This document shows positions 53,533 through 61,979 of a DNA stretch of 64,000 nucleotides, in pieces (within the stretch, counting starts at the first letter, position 1; every line of letters begins with the position of its first letter). Source of the DNA: Achromobacter kerstersii (lineage in GTDB: Bacteria > Pseudomonadota > Gammaproteobacteria > Burkholderiales > Burkholderiaceae_B); NCBI RefSeq assembly GCF_902859595.1, contig NZ_CADIJQ010000015.1, positions 37,904-101,903 of the forward strand, given 5' to 3'. Below the pieces are notes generated by a model, which did no database searches, was not told the origin of the DNA, and was given only the letters and a program-made list of their open reading frames with translations. The position numbers and the translations under genes are program-made.

Positions 53533-54072
53533 TTACTGGCGGGTGGCGCTGGCGGGCAGGATGATGCCCGAGTCGCTGCCATTGCCATTGCCGTTGGCGG
53601 CGCCTTGCTGCTGTTGCAACTCGGCCAGGCGCTGTTCGTACAGAGCTTGGAAGTTGACTTCGGTCAGGTGCAGCGGCGGCATCGAGGTGCGGGTGATCGC
53701 ATCGGCGATGTTGGCGCGCAGGTACGGGTACAGCATCGTCGGGCAAACAATGCCCAGCAGCGGATCGAGCTGCTCTTCGGGGATGTTGGCCGCTTCGAAG
53801 ATGCCGGCTTGCGTGCCTTCAACCAGGTACACGACCTTGTCGTTGATGCGGGTCGTGACGGTGACGGTGACCGTGGTTTCGAACACGGTTTCGGCCAGGC
53901 GCTGGCCGCCCACGGTGATGCTCACTTCAACCTGGGGCGCTTCTTGCTCCAGGAAGACGTGGGGCGCGTTCGGCATTTCCAGCGAAAGGTCTTTCAGGTA
54001 GACGCGTTGCAGATTGAACGAGGGCGCGTCGTTGCCGCCTTCTTGCTGGGTGTTTTGGTCTTGATCAGCCAT
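53533..54072 (-). CDS. secB: Protein-export chaperone SecB
   Basis: A 179-residue tetrameric chaperone that holds preproteins unfolded and hands them to SecA. The conserved segments are FNLQRVYLKDLSLEMPN, GIVCPTMLYPYLRANIAD and PPLHLTEVNFQALY. The C-terminal tail carries an NGNGNGS stretch not needed for the fold. It lies between grxC and gpsA, the usual order in beta- and gammaproteobacteria. Confidence 0.98.
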   Translation of the reverse strand: MADQDQNTQQEGGNDAPSFNLQRVYLKDLSLEMPNAPHVFLEQEAPQVEVSITVGGQRLAETVFETTVTVTVTTRINDKVVYLVEGTQAGIFEAANIPEEQLDPLLGIVCPTMLYPYLRANIADAITRTSMPPLHLTEVNFQALYEQRLAELQQQQGAANGNGNGSDSGIILPASATRQ

Positions 54073-54112
54073 GAGTGTTTCCGTTGGTGGGAGGGGGCAA
54101 AGGTAAGGGCGA

Positions 54113-54370
54113 TTAGCCGTTCAGCAAGGGGGCAAGGCCGCCCGAGCGATCCAGGGCCATCAGGTCGTCGCAACCGCCGACATGGGTATCGCCAATGAAG
54201 ATTTGCGGCACGGTGCGTCGGCCGGTACGTTCGATCATGACATCGCGCTGGGACGGGTCCCGGTCGATCTGGATGATTTCCAGGTCACTCACGCCGCGTT
54301 GCTCAAGCAGAGCCTTGGCGCGTGCGCAATAAGGACAATAGTCCTTGCTGTACATGACAACTTTATTCAT
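54113..54370 (-). CDS. grxC: Glutaredoxin 3
   Basis: An 85-residue thioredoxin-fold reductant that uses glutathione. The active site is CPYC in YSKDYCPYCARAKALL. The TVPQIFIG cis-proline loop and the GGCDDLMALD glutathione-binding end are present. It lies directly upstream of secB in one transcript. Confidence 0.97.
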   Translation of the reverse strand: MNKVVMYSKDYCPYCARAKALLEQRGVSDLEIIQIDRDPSQRDVMIERTGRRTVPQIFIGDTHVGGCDDLMALDRSGGLAPLLNG

Positions 54371-54414
54371 AGGCGCTCCTGAGGATTCAAGATGAAAAGG
54401 GGGGCGAGCCGCGC

Positions 54415-54837
54415 TCAGCCCTTTTGGGTGACCGGCAGGCTGGCGGCCGACCAGGCGCGCATGCCGCCGTCCAGCGGCACGACGTCCGCGAAACCCTGGG
54501 CGCGCAGCTTGGCGGCGGCGCGGGCCGAGTCACGGCCGTTATCGCACACCACAACCAGCGGCTTGTTCTTGGGCAGCGACGCGGCCTTTTGTTCGAGATC
54601 GGCGGCCGGCACGTTGCGGGCCTGGGCGATATGGCCGGCCTGGAACTGTTCGGCGGGGCGCACGTCAACCCAGACAGCGTTGCGCTGGTTGACCATCTGA
54701 ATGGCTTCGCCGGTGCTGACGGCCGAGCCGGAGCGGCCCTTGCGCAAGGCTGGAATCGCCAGCATCACGCCGGAGATCACGGCCACGCCGACGATGAAGA
54801 CGTTGTTTTTATCGAGCAAGAATTGCAAAAGATCCAC
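54415..54837 (-). CDS. Membrane-anchored rhodanese-like protein
   Basis: A 140-residue protein with one N-terminal transmembrane helix (about 12–30) and a rhodanese domain. The active-site loop is VVCDNGRDSA with the sulfur-carrying Cys near residue 97. It is placed first in the grxC–secB–gpsA run. The likely role is sulfur transfer or redox handling near the inner membrane; no partner can be named. It resembles YibN of E. coli, which has the same neighbours. Confidence 0.93.
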   Translation of the reverse strand: MDLLQFLLDKNNVFIVGVAVISGVMLAIPALRKGRSGSAVSTGEAIQMVNQRNAVWVDVRPAEQFQAGHIAQARNVPAADLEQKAASLPKNKPLVVVCDNGRDSARAAAKLRAQGFADVVPLDGGMRAWSAASLPVTQKG

Positions 54838-55021
54838 GGGGCATCCTGAAGGGTGGCGACGAGCCTGGTAACGGCGAACCCGAGATGAAATCCGGGTCGC
54901 CGCGCCAGGGAAATGGACGGGTGCGCCGGGGCTAAATCAAGGGCAAAATCACTCAATTATAAAATGAGCGCATTCTTTAACCATCCTTTAACTTTAACCC
55001 GCGCGGAAAGCGTGCCAAACC

Positions 55022-55774
55022 ATGCATAAACTCGTTCTGATGCGCCACGGCGAAAGCCAGTGGAATCTGGAAAACCGTTTCACCGGCTGGACCGACGTCG
55101 ACCTGACCGAAACCGGCCGCGAACAGGCCCGCAAGGCGGGCGAATTGCTGAAGAAAGAGGGCTACACCTTCGATCTGGCCTATTCGTCGCTGCTCAAGCG
55201 CGCCATCCGCACCCTGTGGATCGCGCTGGACGCCATGGACGCCATGTACACCCCGGTCGGCGTGAACTGGCGCCTGAACGAACGCCACTACGGCGCGCTG
55301 CAAGGCCTGAACAAGGCCGAGACCGCCGCCCAGTATGGCGACGAGCAAGTCCTGATCTGGCGCCGCGCCTACGCCATCGCCCCGGAACCGCTGGCGCTGG
55401 ACGACGAACGCCACCCGCGTTTCGACAGCCGCTACGCCAAGATCCCGGCGGACCAGCTGCCCGCCACCGAGTGCCTGAAAGACACCGTGGCCCGCGTGCT
55501 GCCGTTCTGGAACGAATCGATCGCCCCGGCCATCCGCGCCGGCCGCAAGGTGCTGGTCGCCGCCCACGGCAACAGCCTGCGCGCCCTGATCAAGCACCTG
55601 GACAATGTGTCGGACGACGACATCGTCAACGTGAACATTCCGACCGGCCAGCCGCTGGTCTACGAATTGGATGATGACCTGCGCCCGATCCGCCACTATT
55701 ATCTGGGCGACGCCGCCGAGATCGAGGCGGCCATGGCTGCGGTCGCAGCTCAGGGTAAGGCTAAGAAGGACTAA
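55022..55774 (+). CDS. gpmA: 2,3-bisphosphoglycerate-dependent phosphoglycerate mutase
   Basis: A 250-residue glycolytic enzyme. The phospho-His motif LVLMRHGESQWN, the substrate loop ENRFTGW and the second His in VAAHGNSLRALIKHL are intact. ERHYGALQGLNK is the usual dPGM segment. It is divergent from the rhodanese gene. The 184-base space to envC is filled almost entirely by a palindrome. Confidence 0.97.
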   Translation: MHKLVLMRHGESQWNLENRFTGWTDVDLTETGREQARKAGELLKKEGYTFDLAYSSLLKRAIRTLWIALDAMDAMYTPVGVNWRLNERHYGALQGLNKAETAAQYGDEQVLIWRRAYAIAPEPLALDDERHPRFDSRYAKIPADQLPATECLKDTVARVLPFWNESIAPAIRAGRKVLVAAHGNSLRALIKHLDNVSDDDIVNVNIPTGQPLVYELDDDLRPIRHYYLGDAAEIEAAMAAVAAQGKAKKD

Positions 55775-55775
55775 A

Positions 55776-55958
55776 GGACCTGTTCACACCAGATGGAACC
55801 TCGCATGATTGCGCAATCACCCTTCGGGCAGGCTGAAAATCGGGCGCCTGGCGTTGTTGTAGCCTCCTTGCGTGGTGCAGGCCACGCGGCGTCGGCCACG
55901 CCTAGCCCGGCACCCGATTTTCAGCCTGTGCGAGGCTCCCTCCGGTGAGAGCAGGTCC
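55776..55958. repeat. 183-bp imperfect palindrome between gpmA and envC
   Basis: Outer arms 55776–55805 and 55929–55958 pair at 25 of 30 positions. Inner arms 55829–55848 and 55909–55928 pair at 19 of 20. The left side has 23 extra bases (55806–55828). The element starts one base after the gpmA stop codon and ends 4 bases before the envC ATG. The right outer arm contains AGCAGG, the likely envC ribosome-binding site. It could be a small non-autonomous mobile repeat or an RNA switch. Confidence 0.85.
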
Positions 55959-55962
55959 TACT

Positions 55963-57576
55963 ATGCGTCGCACGGCAGGGGTGTTGTTGGCGGTCATGTT
56001 GACCGGCGGAGCGTTGTCGGCTCGGGCCGCGCCTAACGACCTTGCCGGACGCCAGTCCGACGCTGAGCGTCAGCAGGCCGCCTTGCGGGATCGCATCGAA
56101 AACCTGCAAAAGGATATCGATGGCCGCGAGGCCGCCCGCAAGGAAGCCGCCGATGCGTTGAAGCAATCGGAATCGGCCATCTCCAAGATCAACCTGCGCC
56201 TACGGGAGCTGGCCGAGGCCAACCGCCAGGCGCAGGCGGACCTGACCGGGCTCGAAAAGCAGATCGGCGTGCAGGAAACCGTGCTGGCCAAACGCCGCAC
56301 GGAACTGGCCGAACAATTGCGCACCCAGTACACCAGCGGCTTGTCGCCGTGGACGGCGCTGCTGTCTGGTGACGATCCCCAAGTGCTGGGCCGCAACCTG
56401 GGTTACCTGGATTACGTGTCGCAAGCCCGCGCCAACGCGGTGCAGGCCTTGCGCGAAGACATCGAACGCCTGGCCGCATTGCAGACGCGTGCCGACGCCC
56501 GGCGCGCGGAAATTGAAAAAGTCGTGGCCGAAACCTCGGAGCAGAAGACCGCTCTGGTCGGCCAGCAGAAAGAGCGCGCCACCTTGCTGGCGCAGCTGGA
56601 AGGGCAGATTGCCGCCCAGCGCGCCGAGGCCAACAAGCTGGGCCGCGATGATCAGCGCCTGTCGCGCCTGATCACCGATCTGGATGCGGCCATCGCCAAG
56701 CAGATCGAAGAGGCCCGCAAGGCCGAGGAAGCGCGCAAGAAGGCGGAAGAGGCCCGTCGCGTGGAAGAGGCCCGCCGCGCCGCCGAGGAGGCCAAAAAAC
56801 GTGCCGAGGCCGAACGCCGTGCGGACGAAGCCCGCAAGAAGGCCGAGGCCGACCGCAAGCTGGCCGCCGACGCGGCCGCGCGCCGTGATCGCGATTCGCG
56901 GGATGCCCGCGATGCCGCGCAGGCGCGTGAACAAGTCGAAGCGGCCTCGCGGCAGAATCGCGGGCCGGTCGCCGTGGCCGACCCGGACGCCGCAGGATTA
57001 CGTCCGGCTGAACAGAAACACACGCGTTTGACCGATCCGGTCCAAACGCCGCCCGCGGCAGCGGAAAAACCCGCAGAAACGCCCAAAAAAGCGGAACCCA
57101 AAGCGGAACCTGCCGAGCCCGAAACCACTCCAACCCGCAGTGCATCGGCTCAGCAGGCCAGCCGCGCCGCGCCTGCGGTCGGCGGCGGCAGCGGTTTGAA
57201 GCATGGCCTGGCCATGCCGGTGCGCGGCCAGGTGCAAGGCCGTTTCGGGGTCGACCGCCCGGATGGCGGCGTTTGGCGGGGCGTGGTGCTGCGCGCGCCG
57301 GAAGGCACGCCTGTCAAGGTGGTGGCCCCCGGCACCGTGGTCTACGCCGAATGGTTGCGGGGTTTTGGCAACCTCATCATTGTGGATCATGGCCAGCAAT
57401 ACCTGACGGTCTATGCTTACAACCAAAGTCTGCTCAAACGGGTGGGGGATTCGGTGACAGGTGGCGATACTATTGCTACGGTAGGGGCAACCGGCGGCCA
57501 AGTGGAATCCGGCCTATACTTTGAAATTCGCCATCGTGGCGCTCCTGTGGACCCGGCCCAGTGGCTGGCCCAATAG
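55963..57576 (+). CDS. envC: Murein hydrolase activator EnvC (LytM/M23 family)
   Basis: A 537-residue periplasmic protein. A signal peptide covers residues 1–~22. Long coiled coils follow (about 30–320; the later one is very rich in Glu, Ala, Arg and Lys with KKAEEARR-like words). A Pro/Lys/Glu linker leads to a C-terminal LytM domain with PVRGQVQGRFG and a GRF-type fold. Catalytic HxH is not obvious (VDHGQQYLTVYAYN), as expected for EnvC, which activates amidases rather than cutting peptidoglycan. ATG 55963 is preferred to GTG 55945. Confidence 0.94.
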   Translation: MRRTAGVLLAVMLTGGALSARAAPNDLAGRQSDAERQQAALRDRIENLQKDIDGREAARKEAADALKQSESAISKINLRLRELAEANRQAQADLTGLEKQIGVQETVLAKRRTELAEQLRTQYTSGLSPWTALLSGDDPQVLGRNLGYLDYVSQARANAVQALREDIERLAALQTRADARRAEIEKVVAETSEQKTALVGQQKERATLLAQLEGQIAAQRAEANKLGRDDQRLSRLITDLDAAIAKQIEEARKAEEARKKAEEARRVEEARRAAEEAKKRAEAERRADEARKKAEADRKLAADAAARRDRDSRDARDAAQAREQVEAASRQNRGPVAVADPDAAGLRPAEQKHTRLTDPVQTPPAAAEKPAETPKKAEPKAEPAEPETTPTRSASAQQASRAAPAVGGGSGLKHGLAMPVRGQVQGRFGVDRPDGGVWRGVVLRAPEGTPVKVVAPGTVVYAEWLRGFGNLIIVDHGQQYLTVYAYNQSLLKRVGDSVTGGDTIATVGATGGQVESGLYFEIRHRGAPVDPAQWLAQ

Positions 57577-57644
57577 GTTGGTAGGTAAAGTCGTTGGTAA
57601 ATTACCAAACCCCCATCGGCGAAAACAAAATTCGGGAAGTGTGC

Positions 57645-59090
57645 ATGGGCACTCGCAAGTTTCGCGGTTTCGGTCTGATTGCCATCGGTGCGGTGGCTGG
57701 CGTATTGCTTAGCGTGGGGGTAACAGCCGTTGCTCAGCGCGGCAGTCCTTTGCCTTTGGACGAGCTCAGGCAACTGAGCAACGTGTTCGCGGCCATCAAG
57801 AACAACTACGTCGAAGCGGTCGATGACAAGACCCTGATCGACAATGCCATCTCTGGCATGGTCTCCAACCTTGACCCCCACTCCGCCTATCTGGATGCCG
57901 ACGCGTTCCGCGAAATGCAGACGGCCACGCAAGGCGAGTTCGGCGGCCTGGGTATCGAGGTCGGCGCGGAAGACGGCTTCGTCAAAGTGATTTCGCCGAT
58001 CGAAGACACGCCCGCCGCGCGCGCTGGCGTGATGGCCGGTGACCTCATCATCAAAATCGACGACACGCCCACCAAGGGCATGACGCTGAACGACGCTGTG
58101 AAGCTCATGCGTGGCGCGCCCAAGTCGCCGATCACGCTGACCATCATGCGCGCCGACCGTCCCCAGCCCATCGTGCTGAAGATCGTTCGCGACGTCATCA
58201 AGGTTCGCAGCGTGCGCAGCAAGATGCTGGACAACGGCATCGGCTACGTCCGCGTTGCTCAGTTCCAGGAAAAGACCGGCGCTGATCTGGCCAAGCAACT
58301 GAAGGACCTGGGTGCGAAGGAAGCGCCCAAGGGTTTGGTGCTTGACCTGCGCAACGACCCGGGCGGCCTGTTGACCAGCGCCATCGGCGTGTCCGGCGCG
58401 TTCCTGCCGCCTGACGCCCTGGTGGTGTCCACCGACGGCCGTACGCCCGACGCCCGCCACAAGTATCTGGCCACGCCGTCGGAATACGCTCGCGGTGAAA
58501 GCAACTACCTGTCGGGCCTGCCCGCCTGGACCAAGACCGTGCCGATGGTGGTGCTGGTGAACGTGGGTTCGGCCTCGGCTTCCGAGATCGTGGCCGGCGC
58601 GCTGCAAGACCACAAGCGCGCCAAGGTGCTGGGCAACCGCACGTTCGGCAAGGGCTCGGTGCAAGTCATCCTGCCGCTGTCGGAATCGACCGCGGTCAAG
58701 CTGACCACCTCGCGCTACTTCACGCCCAGCGGCCGTTCCATTCAGGCCACCGGTATCGAACCCGACTTTGTCGTGGCCGATACGGCAGATGGCGACTTGT
58801 TCCGCCTGCCGCGCGAAGCCGACCTGCAACGCCATCTGTCCAACCCCGAGACCGCCAACGAGGTGAAGTCCAACTCGGCGCAAGACAACGTGGACTTGCC
58901 GACCAAGGTGTTCGAATTCGGCGGCAAGGACGACTTCCAGCTGCAACAAGCGCTGAACGTGCTGGCCGGCAAGCCGGTGCAGAAGGGTTCGGCGCGCGCT
59001 CAGGCCAAGGCTGACGCCAAGCCGGGCGGCGGCACGGCAACGCGCATGAAGATCACGCCGACCGGAGTCGAGCCCAGCAAGGACAAATGA
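57645..59090 (+). CDS. ctpA: C-terminal processing peptidase CtpA (S41)
   Basis: A 481-residue periplasmic serine protease. An N-terminal helix (about 10–30) is followed by a cap, a PDZ domain (about 95–175; GGLGIEVG, AARAGVMAGDLIIKID) and the S41 core. The catalytic Ser is in NVGSASASEIVAG and the catalytic Lys in NRTFGKGSVQ. The frame is open to 57594, but ATG 57645 has GGGAAG upstream. It overlaps moeB by 4 bases. The envC–ctpA neighbourhood fits joint control of cell-wall hydrolases. Confidence 0.96.
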   Translation: MGTRKFRGFGLIAIGAVAGVLLSVGVTAVAQRGSPLPLDELRQLSNVFAAIKNNYVEAVDDKTLIDNAISGMVSNLDPHSAYLDADAFREMQTATQGEFGGLGIEVGAEDGFVKVISPIEDTPAARAGVMAGDLIIKIDDTPTKGMTLNDAVKLMRGAPKSPITLTIMRADRPQPIVLKIVRDVIKVRSVRSKMLDNGIGYVRVAQFQEKTGADLAKQLKDLGAKEAPKGLVLDLRNDPGGLLTSAIGVSGAFLPPDALVVSTDGRTPDARHKYLATPSEYARGESNYLSGLPAWTKTVPMVVLVNVGSASASEIVAGALQDHKRAKVLGNRTFGKGSVQVILPLSESTAVKLTTSRYFTPSGRSIQATGIEPDFVVADTADGDLFRLPREADLQRHLSNPETANEVKSNSAQDNVDLPTKVFEFGGKDDFQLQQALNVLAGKPVQKGSARAQAKADAKPGGGTATRMKITPTGVEPSKDK

Positions 59091-59842
59091 ACGACGAGCA
59101 ACTGCTGCGCTACGCCCGCCACATCCTGCTGGACGAGCTAGGAATCGAAGGGCAGGAAAAACTGCTGGCGGCGCGTGTGCTCATCGTGGGGGCGGGTGGA
59201 CTCGGTTCACCCGCTGCGCTCTACCTGGCCACGGCCGGCGTGGGCGACATCACGCTCGCTGATGACGACATCGTCGAACTCAGCAACCTGCAACGCCAGA
59301 TTCTCCACACCACGGCCAGCGTCGGCCGGCCCAAGGCCGAGTCCGGGCGCGACATGCTGGCGGCGTTCAACCCGCAAGCGCAGGTCCATGCCCGTGTCGA
59401 GCGCCTGAAAGACCAAGCGCTTTCTGACGCCGTCGCCGCAGCGGACCTGGTGCTGGACTGCACCGACAACTTCACCACCCGCCACGCCATCAACCGCGCC
59501 TGCGTGCAACACCGCAAGCCGCTGGTCTCCGGCGCGGCCATCCGTTTTGACGGGCAGGTCAGCGTGTACGACCTGCGCGATGACAACGCGCCTTGTTACC
59601 ACTGCCTGTTCCCGGAAGCCGACGACGTCGAAGAAGCCAATTGCGCCACGATGGGCGTGTTTGCGCCGGTGGTCGGCATCATCGGCAGCATGCAGGCCGC
59701 CGAGGCGCTGAAATTGCTGTCTGGCATTGGGGAAAGCCTGTCGGGCCGCTTGTTGTGGCTGGACGTGCGCACCATGCAATGGCGCAGCGTCAATGTCCAG
59801 CGCGACCCGGAATGCGAGGTCTGCGGCCACCGCGGGCAATAG
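59087..59842 (+). CDS. moeB: MoeB/ThiF-family adenylyltransferase
   Basis: A 251-residue E1-like enzyme that adenylates the C-terminus of a sulfur-carrier protein (MoaD or ThiS). The nucleotide motif is IVGAGGLGSPAALYLA. The QRQILH loop and CTDNFTTRHAINRAC are conserved. Zinc cysteines are in CYHC and CEVC; the possible catalytic Cys is in ANCATMGVFAP. Its ATG overlaps the ctpA stop. No carrier-protein gene is near, so MoeB versus ThiF cannot be settled from context. Confidence 0.94.
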   Translation: MNDEQLLRYARHILLDELGIEGQEKLLAARVLIVGAGGLGSPAALYLATAGVGDITLADDDIVELSNLQRQILHTTASVGRPKAESGRDMLAAFNPQAQVHARVERLKDQALSDAVAAADLVLDCTDNFTTRHAINRACVQHRKPLVSGAAIRFDGQVSVYDLRDDNAPCYHCLFPEADDVEEANCATMGVFAPVVGIIGSMQAAEALKLLSGIGESLSGRLLWLDVRTMQWRSVNVQRDPECEVCGHRGQ

Positions 59843-59982
59843 GCAGGCGCGACCCGCCTCGTTTGTTGTTTCCCCTCATCTTGTGGCCGAATTGCCCTGC
59901 CGGACAATGTTAAAGCCTTGAAATACCTGCTATAACGCCCTCCAGCCTACAGAATTCGGGTGATGGCTTTGGACGTGACGGT

Positions 59983-61179
59983 GTGGATACAGGACTGAAA
60001 TTCAGTTTGCCTAAGTGGCGCCTGACGCGCTGGCTGACGCATGCTGGTCAGGACACGCCTGCTGATATCCGCGCGGCGCTGATCGCCAGCCTGTTCGGCA
60101 CGCTGCCCATTTTTGCGGGCGGCGTGATCAACACCTTGATGATTTCTGGCGTGGTCGCCTGGCGCCGGCCCGAGCCCCTCTATATTTCGTGGCTGGTGCT
60201 GGAAGTGGTGCTGGCCATCATCCGCGTCACCATCCTGCGGTCCGCGTTACGCGCTGCGCCCAAGGGCGGCAACACCCACACCGACATCTACATTCTGCTG
60301 GCCCTGCTGTGGGCGTTCAGCGTGGGCTACGGCGTATTCATCACGTTCATCAACGGCGACTGGCTGGCGGCGACCTTGGCAGGCGTGTCGTGCGGGGCGA
60401 TGGCCGGCGGTATCTGCTTTCGCAATTACGGTGCGCCACGGCTGGTCGGCGCAATGATCTTCCTGAGCCTGGGGCCGATGTGCCTGGGCGCCTTGTTCAC
60501 CGGCGAATACGTCACTGCCATCGTCTTCGTGCAGATCCCGTTCTACCTGGTCAGCATGAGCATCGCCTCGCATCGGCTGAACCGCATCCTGGTGTCGACC
60601 ATGCTGGCCGAGCGCGCCAGCGAACGCCGCGCCAGCGAAGATGCGCTGACGGGCCTGGCCAACCGCACCGGCTTGCAGGCGGCGCTGGAACGGGTCTGCG
60701 CCAGCGAGCGCGGGCACGACAGTGACGCCGCGCTGCTGTACATGGACATGGACGACTTCAAGCGCATCAACGATACCTACGGCCATGCCGCGGGCGATCA
60801 GGTGCTGACGACCACCGCCCAGCGCATGCGCGCCATGCTGCGCGTGGATGACGTGGCGGCCCGAATCGGCGGCGACGAATTCATCGTGCTGGTGACGGGC
60901 ATCGACGCCACGGCCGCGTTGCGGCTCGGCGAACACTTGCTGCGCGATGCCTCGCAGCCAATCGCATTGGCGGATGGCACGCGCGTCTGCGTGGGGTTGT
61001 CGATCGGCATCTCGATCATTTCGGGCGCCAATCGCAGCCCGCAAGCAGCGTTGGACCTGGCCGACGCGGCGCTGTATCGCGCCAAGGCGCGCGGCGGCCG
61101 CTGCTGCGAAATCGTGGGGGGCAGCGAAGCCGAAGACGCTGCGATGGCGCGCGGCAACGGCGAACCCGCGACCGCCTGA
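59983..61179 (+). CDS. Membrane-bound diguanylate cyclase (GGDEF)
   Basis: A 398-residue enzyme that would make c-di-GMP. Five to six hydrophobic helices (about 30–205) form an unassigned sensor. A short charged helix (LAERASERRASEDALTGL) leads to the GGDEF domain (about 215–370) with an intact IGGDEF. The inhibitory site RVDD lies five residues before GGDEF, so product inhibition is possible. The start is a GTG at 59983 (no ATG before the first helix). No EAL domain is present. Confidence 0.94.
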   Translation: MDTGLKFSLPKWRLTRWLTHAGQDTPADIRAALIASLFGTLPIFAGGVINTLMISGVVAWRRPEPLYISWLVLEVVLAIIRVTILRSALRAAPKGGNTHTDIYILLALLWAFSVGYGVFITFINGDWLAATLAGVSCGAMAGGICFRNYGAPRLVGAMIFLSLGPMCLGALFTGEYVTAIVFVQIPFYLVSMSIASHRLNRILVSTMLAERASERRASEDALTGLANRTGLQAALERVCASERGHDSDAALLYMDMDDFKRINDTYGHAAGDQVLTTTAQRMRAMLRVDDVAARIGGDEFIVLVTGIDATAALRLGEHLLRDASQPIALADGTRVCVGLSIGISIISGANRSPQAALDLADAALYRAKARGGRCCEIVGGSEAEDAAMARGNGEPATA

Positions 61180-61220
61180 CGCGATCAAGCAACGTTATTG
61201 AATCCGGATTCTCATCAAAA

Positions 61221-61253
61221 GTTATCAGATAACCTGAAAAGTAGGCCTATAAT
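61221..61253 (+). promoter_or_regulatory. Palindromic operator and -10 of the GntR-family gene
   Basis: GTTATCAGATAAC (61221–61233) is a perfect 6+1+6 palindrome. TATAAT follows at 61248–61253, only 6 bases before the ATG at 61260. The palindrome covers the -35 position, which fits autorepression. A second perfect palindrome, GAATCCGGATTC, lies at 61200–61211. A start point 6–8 bases after the -10 would make the mRNA leaderless. Confidence 0.6.
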
Positions 61254-61259
61254 CCGCCC

Positions 61260-61979
61260 ATGTTGACCAAGAGCCTCACCCTGACCGAACAGGTCGCCCG
61301 CCAGATCGCCACGGATATCGCCGATGGCGTGCACGCCGTGGGCGTCAAACTTCCCCCTGGCCGCGTCCTGGCCGAGCAGTACGGCGTCAGCGCCGCCGTG
61401 ATCCGCGAAGTGACCGAACGCTTGCGCGCCCAAGGGCTGATCCAAAGCCGCCAAGGCTCGGGCAGCACCGTGATATCCCGCACGGGCGCTCAAGGGTTTC
61501 AGGTGTCCAGCGGACTCGCCGTTGACCGCGACAAGCTGGCCGACGTCTACGAATTGCGGATGGAACTTGAAGGCGGCGCGGCGGCGCTCGCCGCCGTGCG
61601 GCGCAATGCCGCCGACCTGAGCGCCATGGCGCAGGCGCTGGCGGACCTGGAGGCCCATCTTGAGCACCCCGAGCAGGGCGTGGAACACGACATCGCGTTC
61701 CACGTCGCCATCGCCACCGCCACGCACAACCGCACCTATCAAGACCTGTTGCAGTACCTGAACCTGCAGCTGAGGCTGGCCGTCAGCACCGCCCGGTCGA
61801 ATAGCCGCCTGCAAGACGGCCTGACCGCGGCCGTGCATCAGGAGCACGTCGCAGTCTTTGAAGCGATTCGCGCACGCAATCCCGAACGGGCCCGCCAGGC
61901 GGCGGTGCGCCATTTGCAGCAGGCGGCCAGCCGCCTGCAACTTGATTCCCTCTTTCCCGCAGCCACGCAGACATCATGA
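61260..61979 (+). CDS. FadR/GntR-family transcriptional regulator (FCD domain)
   Basis: A 239-residue repressor. An N-terminal winged helix (about 5–75; LPPGRVLAEQYGVSAAVIREVTERLRAQGLIQSRQGSG, key words SAAVIREV and RQGSG) is followed by an all-helical FCD domain. Metal-binding residues are suggested by ELRMELEG, EHDIAFHVAIA and HQEHVAVFEAI. The gene overlaps the FAD oxidase gene by 4 bases, so it most likely controls that oxidase and senses its hydroxyacid substrate. There is no ribosome-binding site, in line with a leaderless transcript. Confidence 0.92.
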   Translation: MLTKSLTLTEQVARQIATDIADGVHAVGVKLPPGRVLAEQYGVSAAVIREVTERLRAQGLIQSRQGSGSTVISRTGAQGFQVSSGLAVDRDKLADVYELRMELEGGAAALAAVRRNAADLSAMAQALADLEAHLEHPEQGVEHDIAFHVAIATATHNRTYQDLLQYLNLQLRLAVSTARSNSRLQDGLTAAVHQEHVAVFEAIRARNPERARQAAVRHLQQAASRLQLDSLFPAATQTS

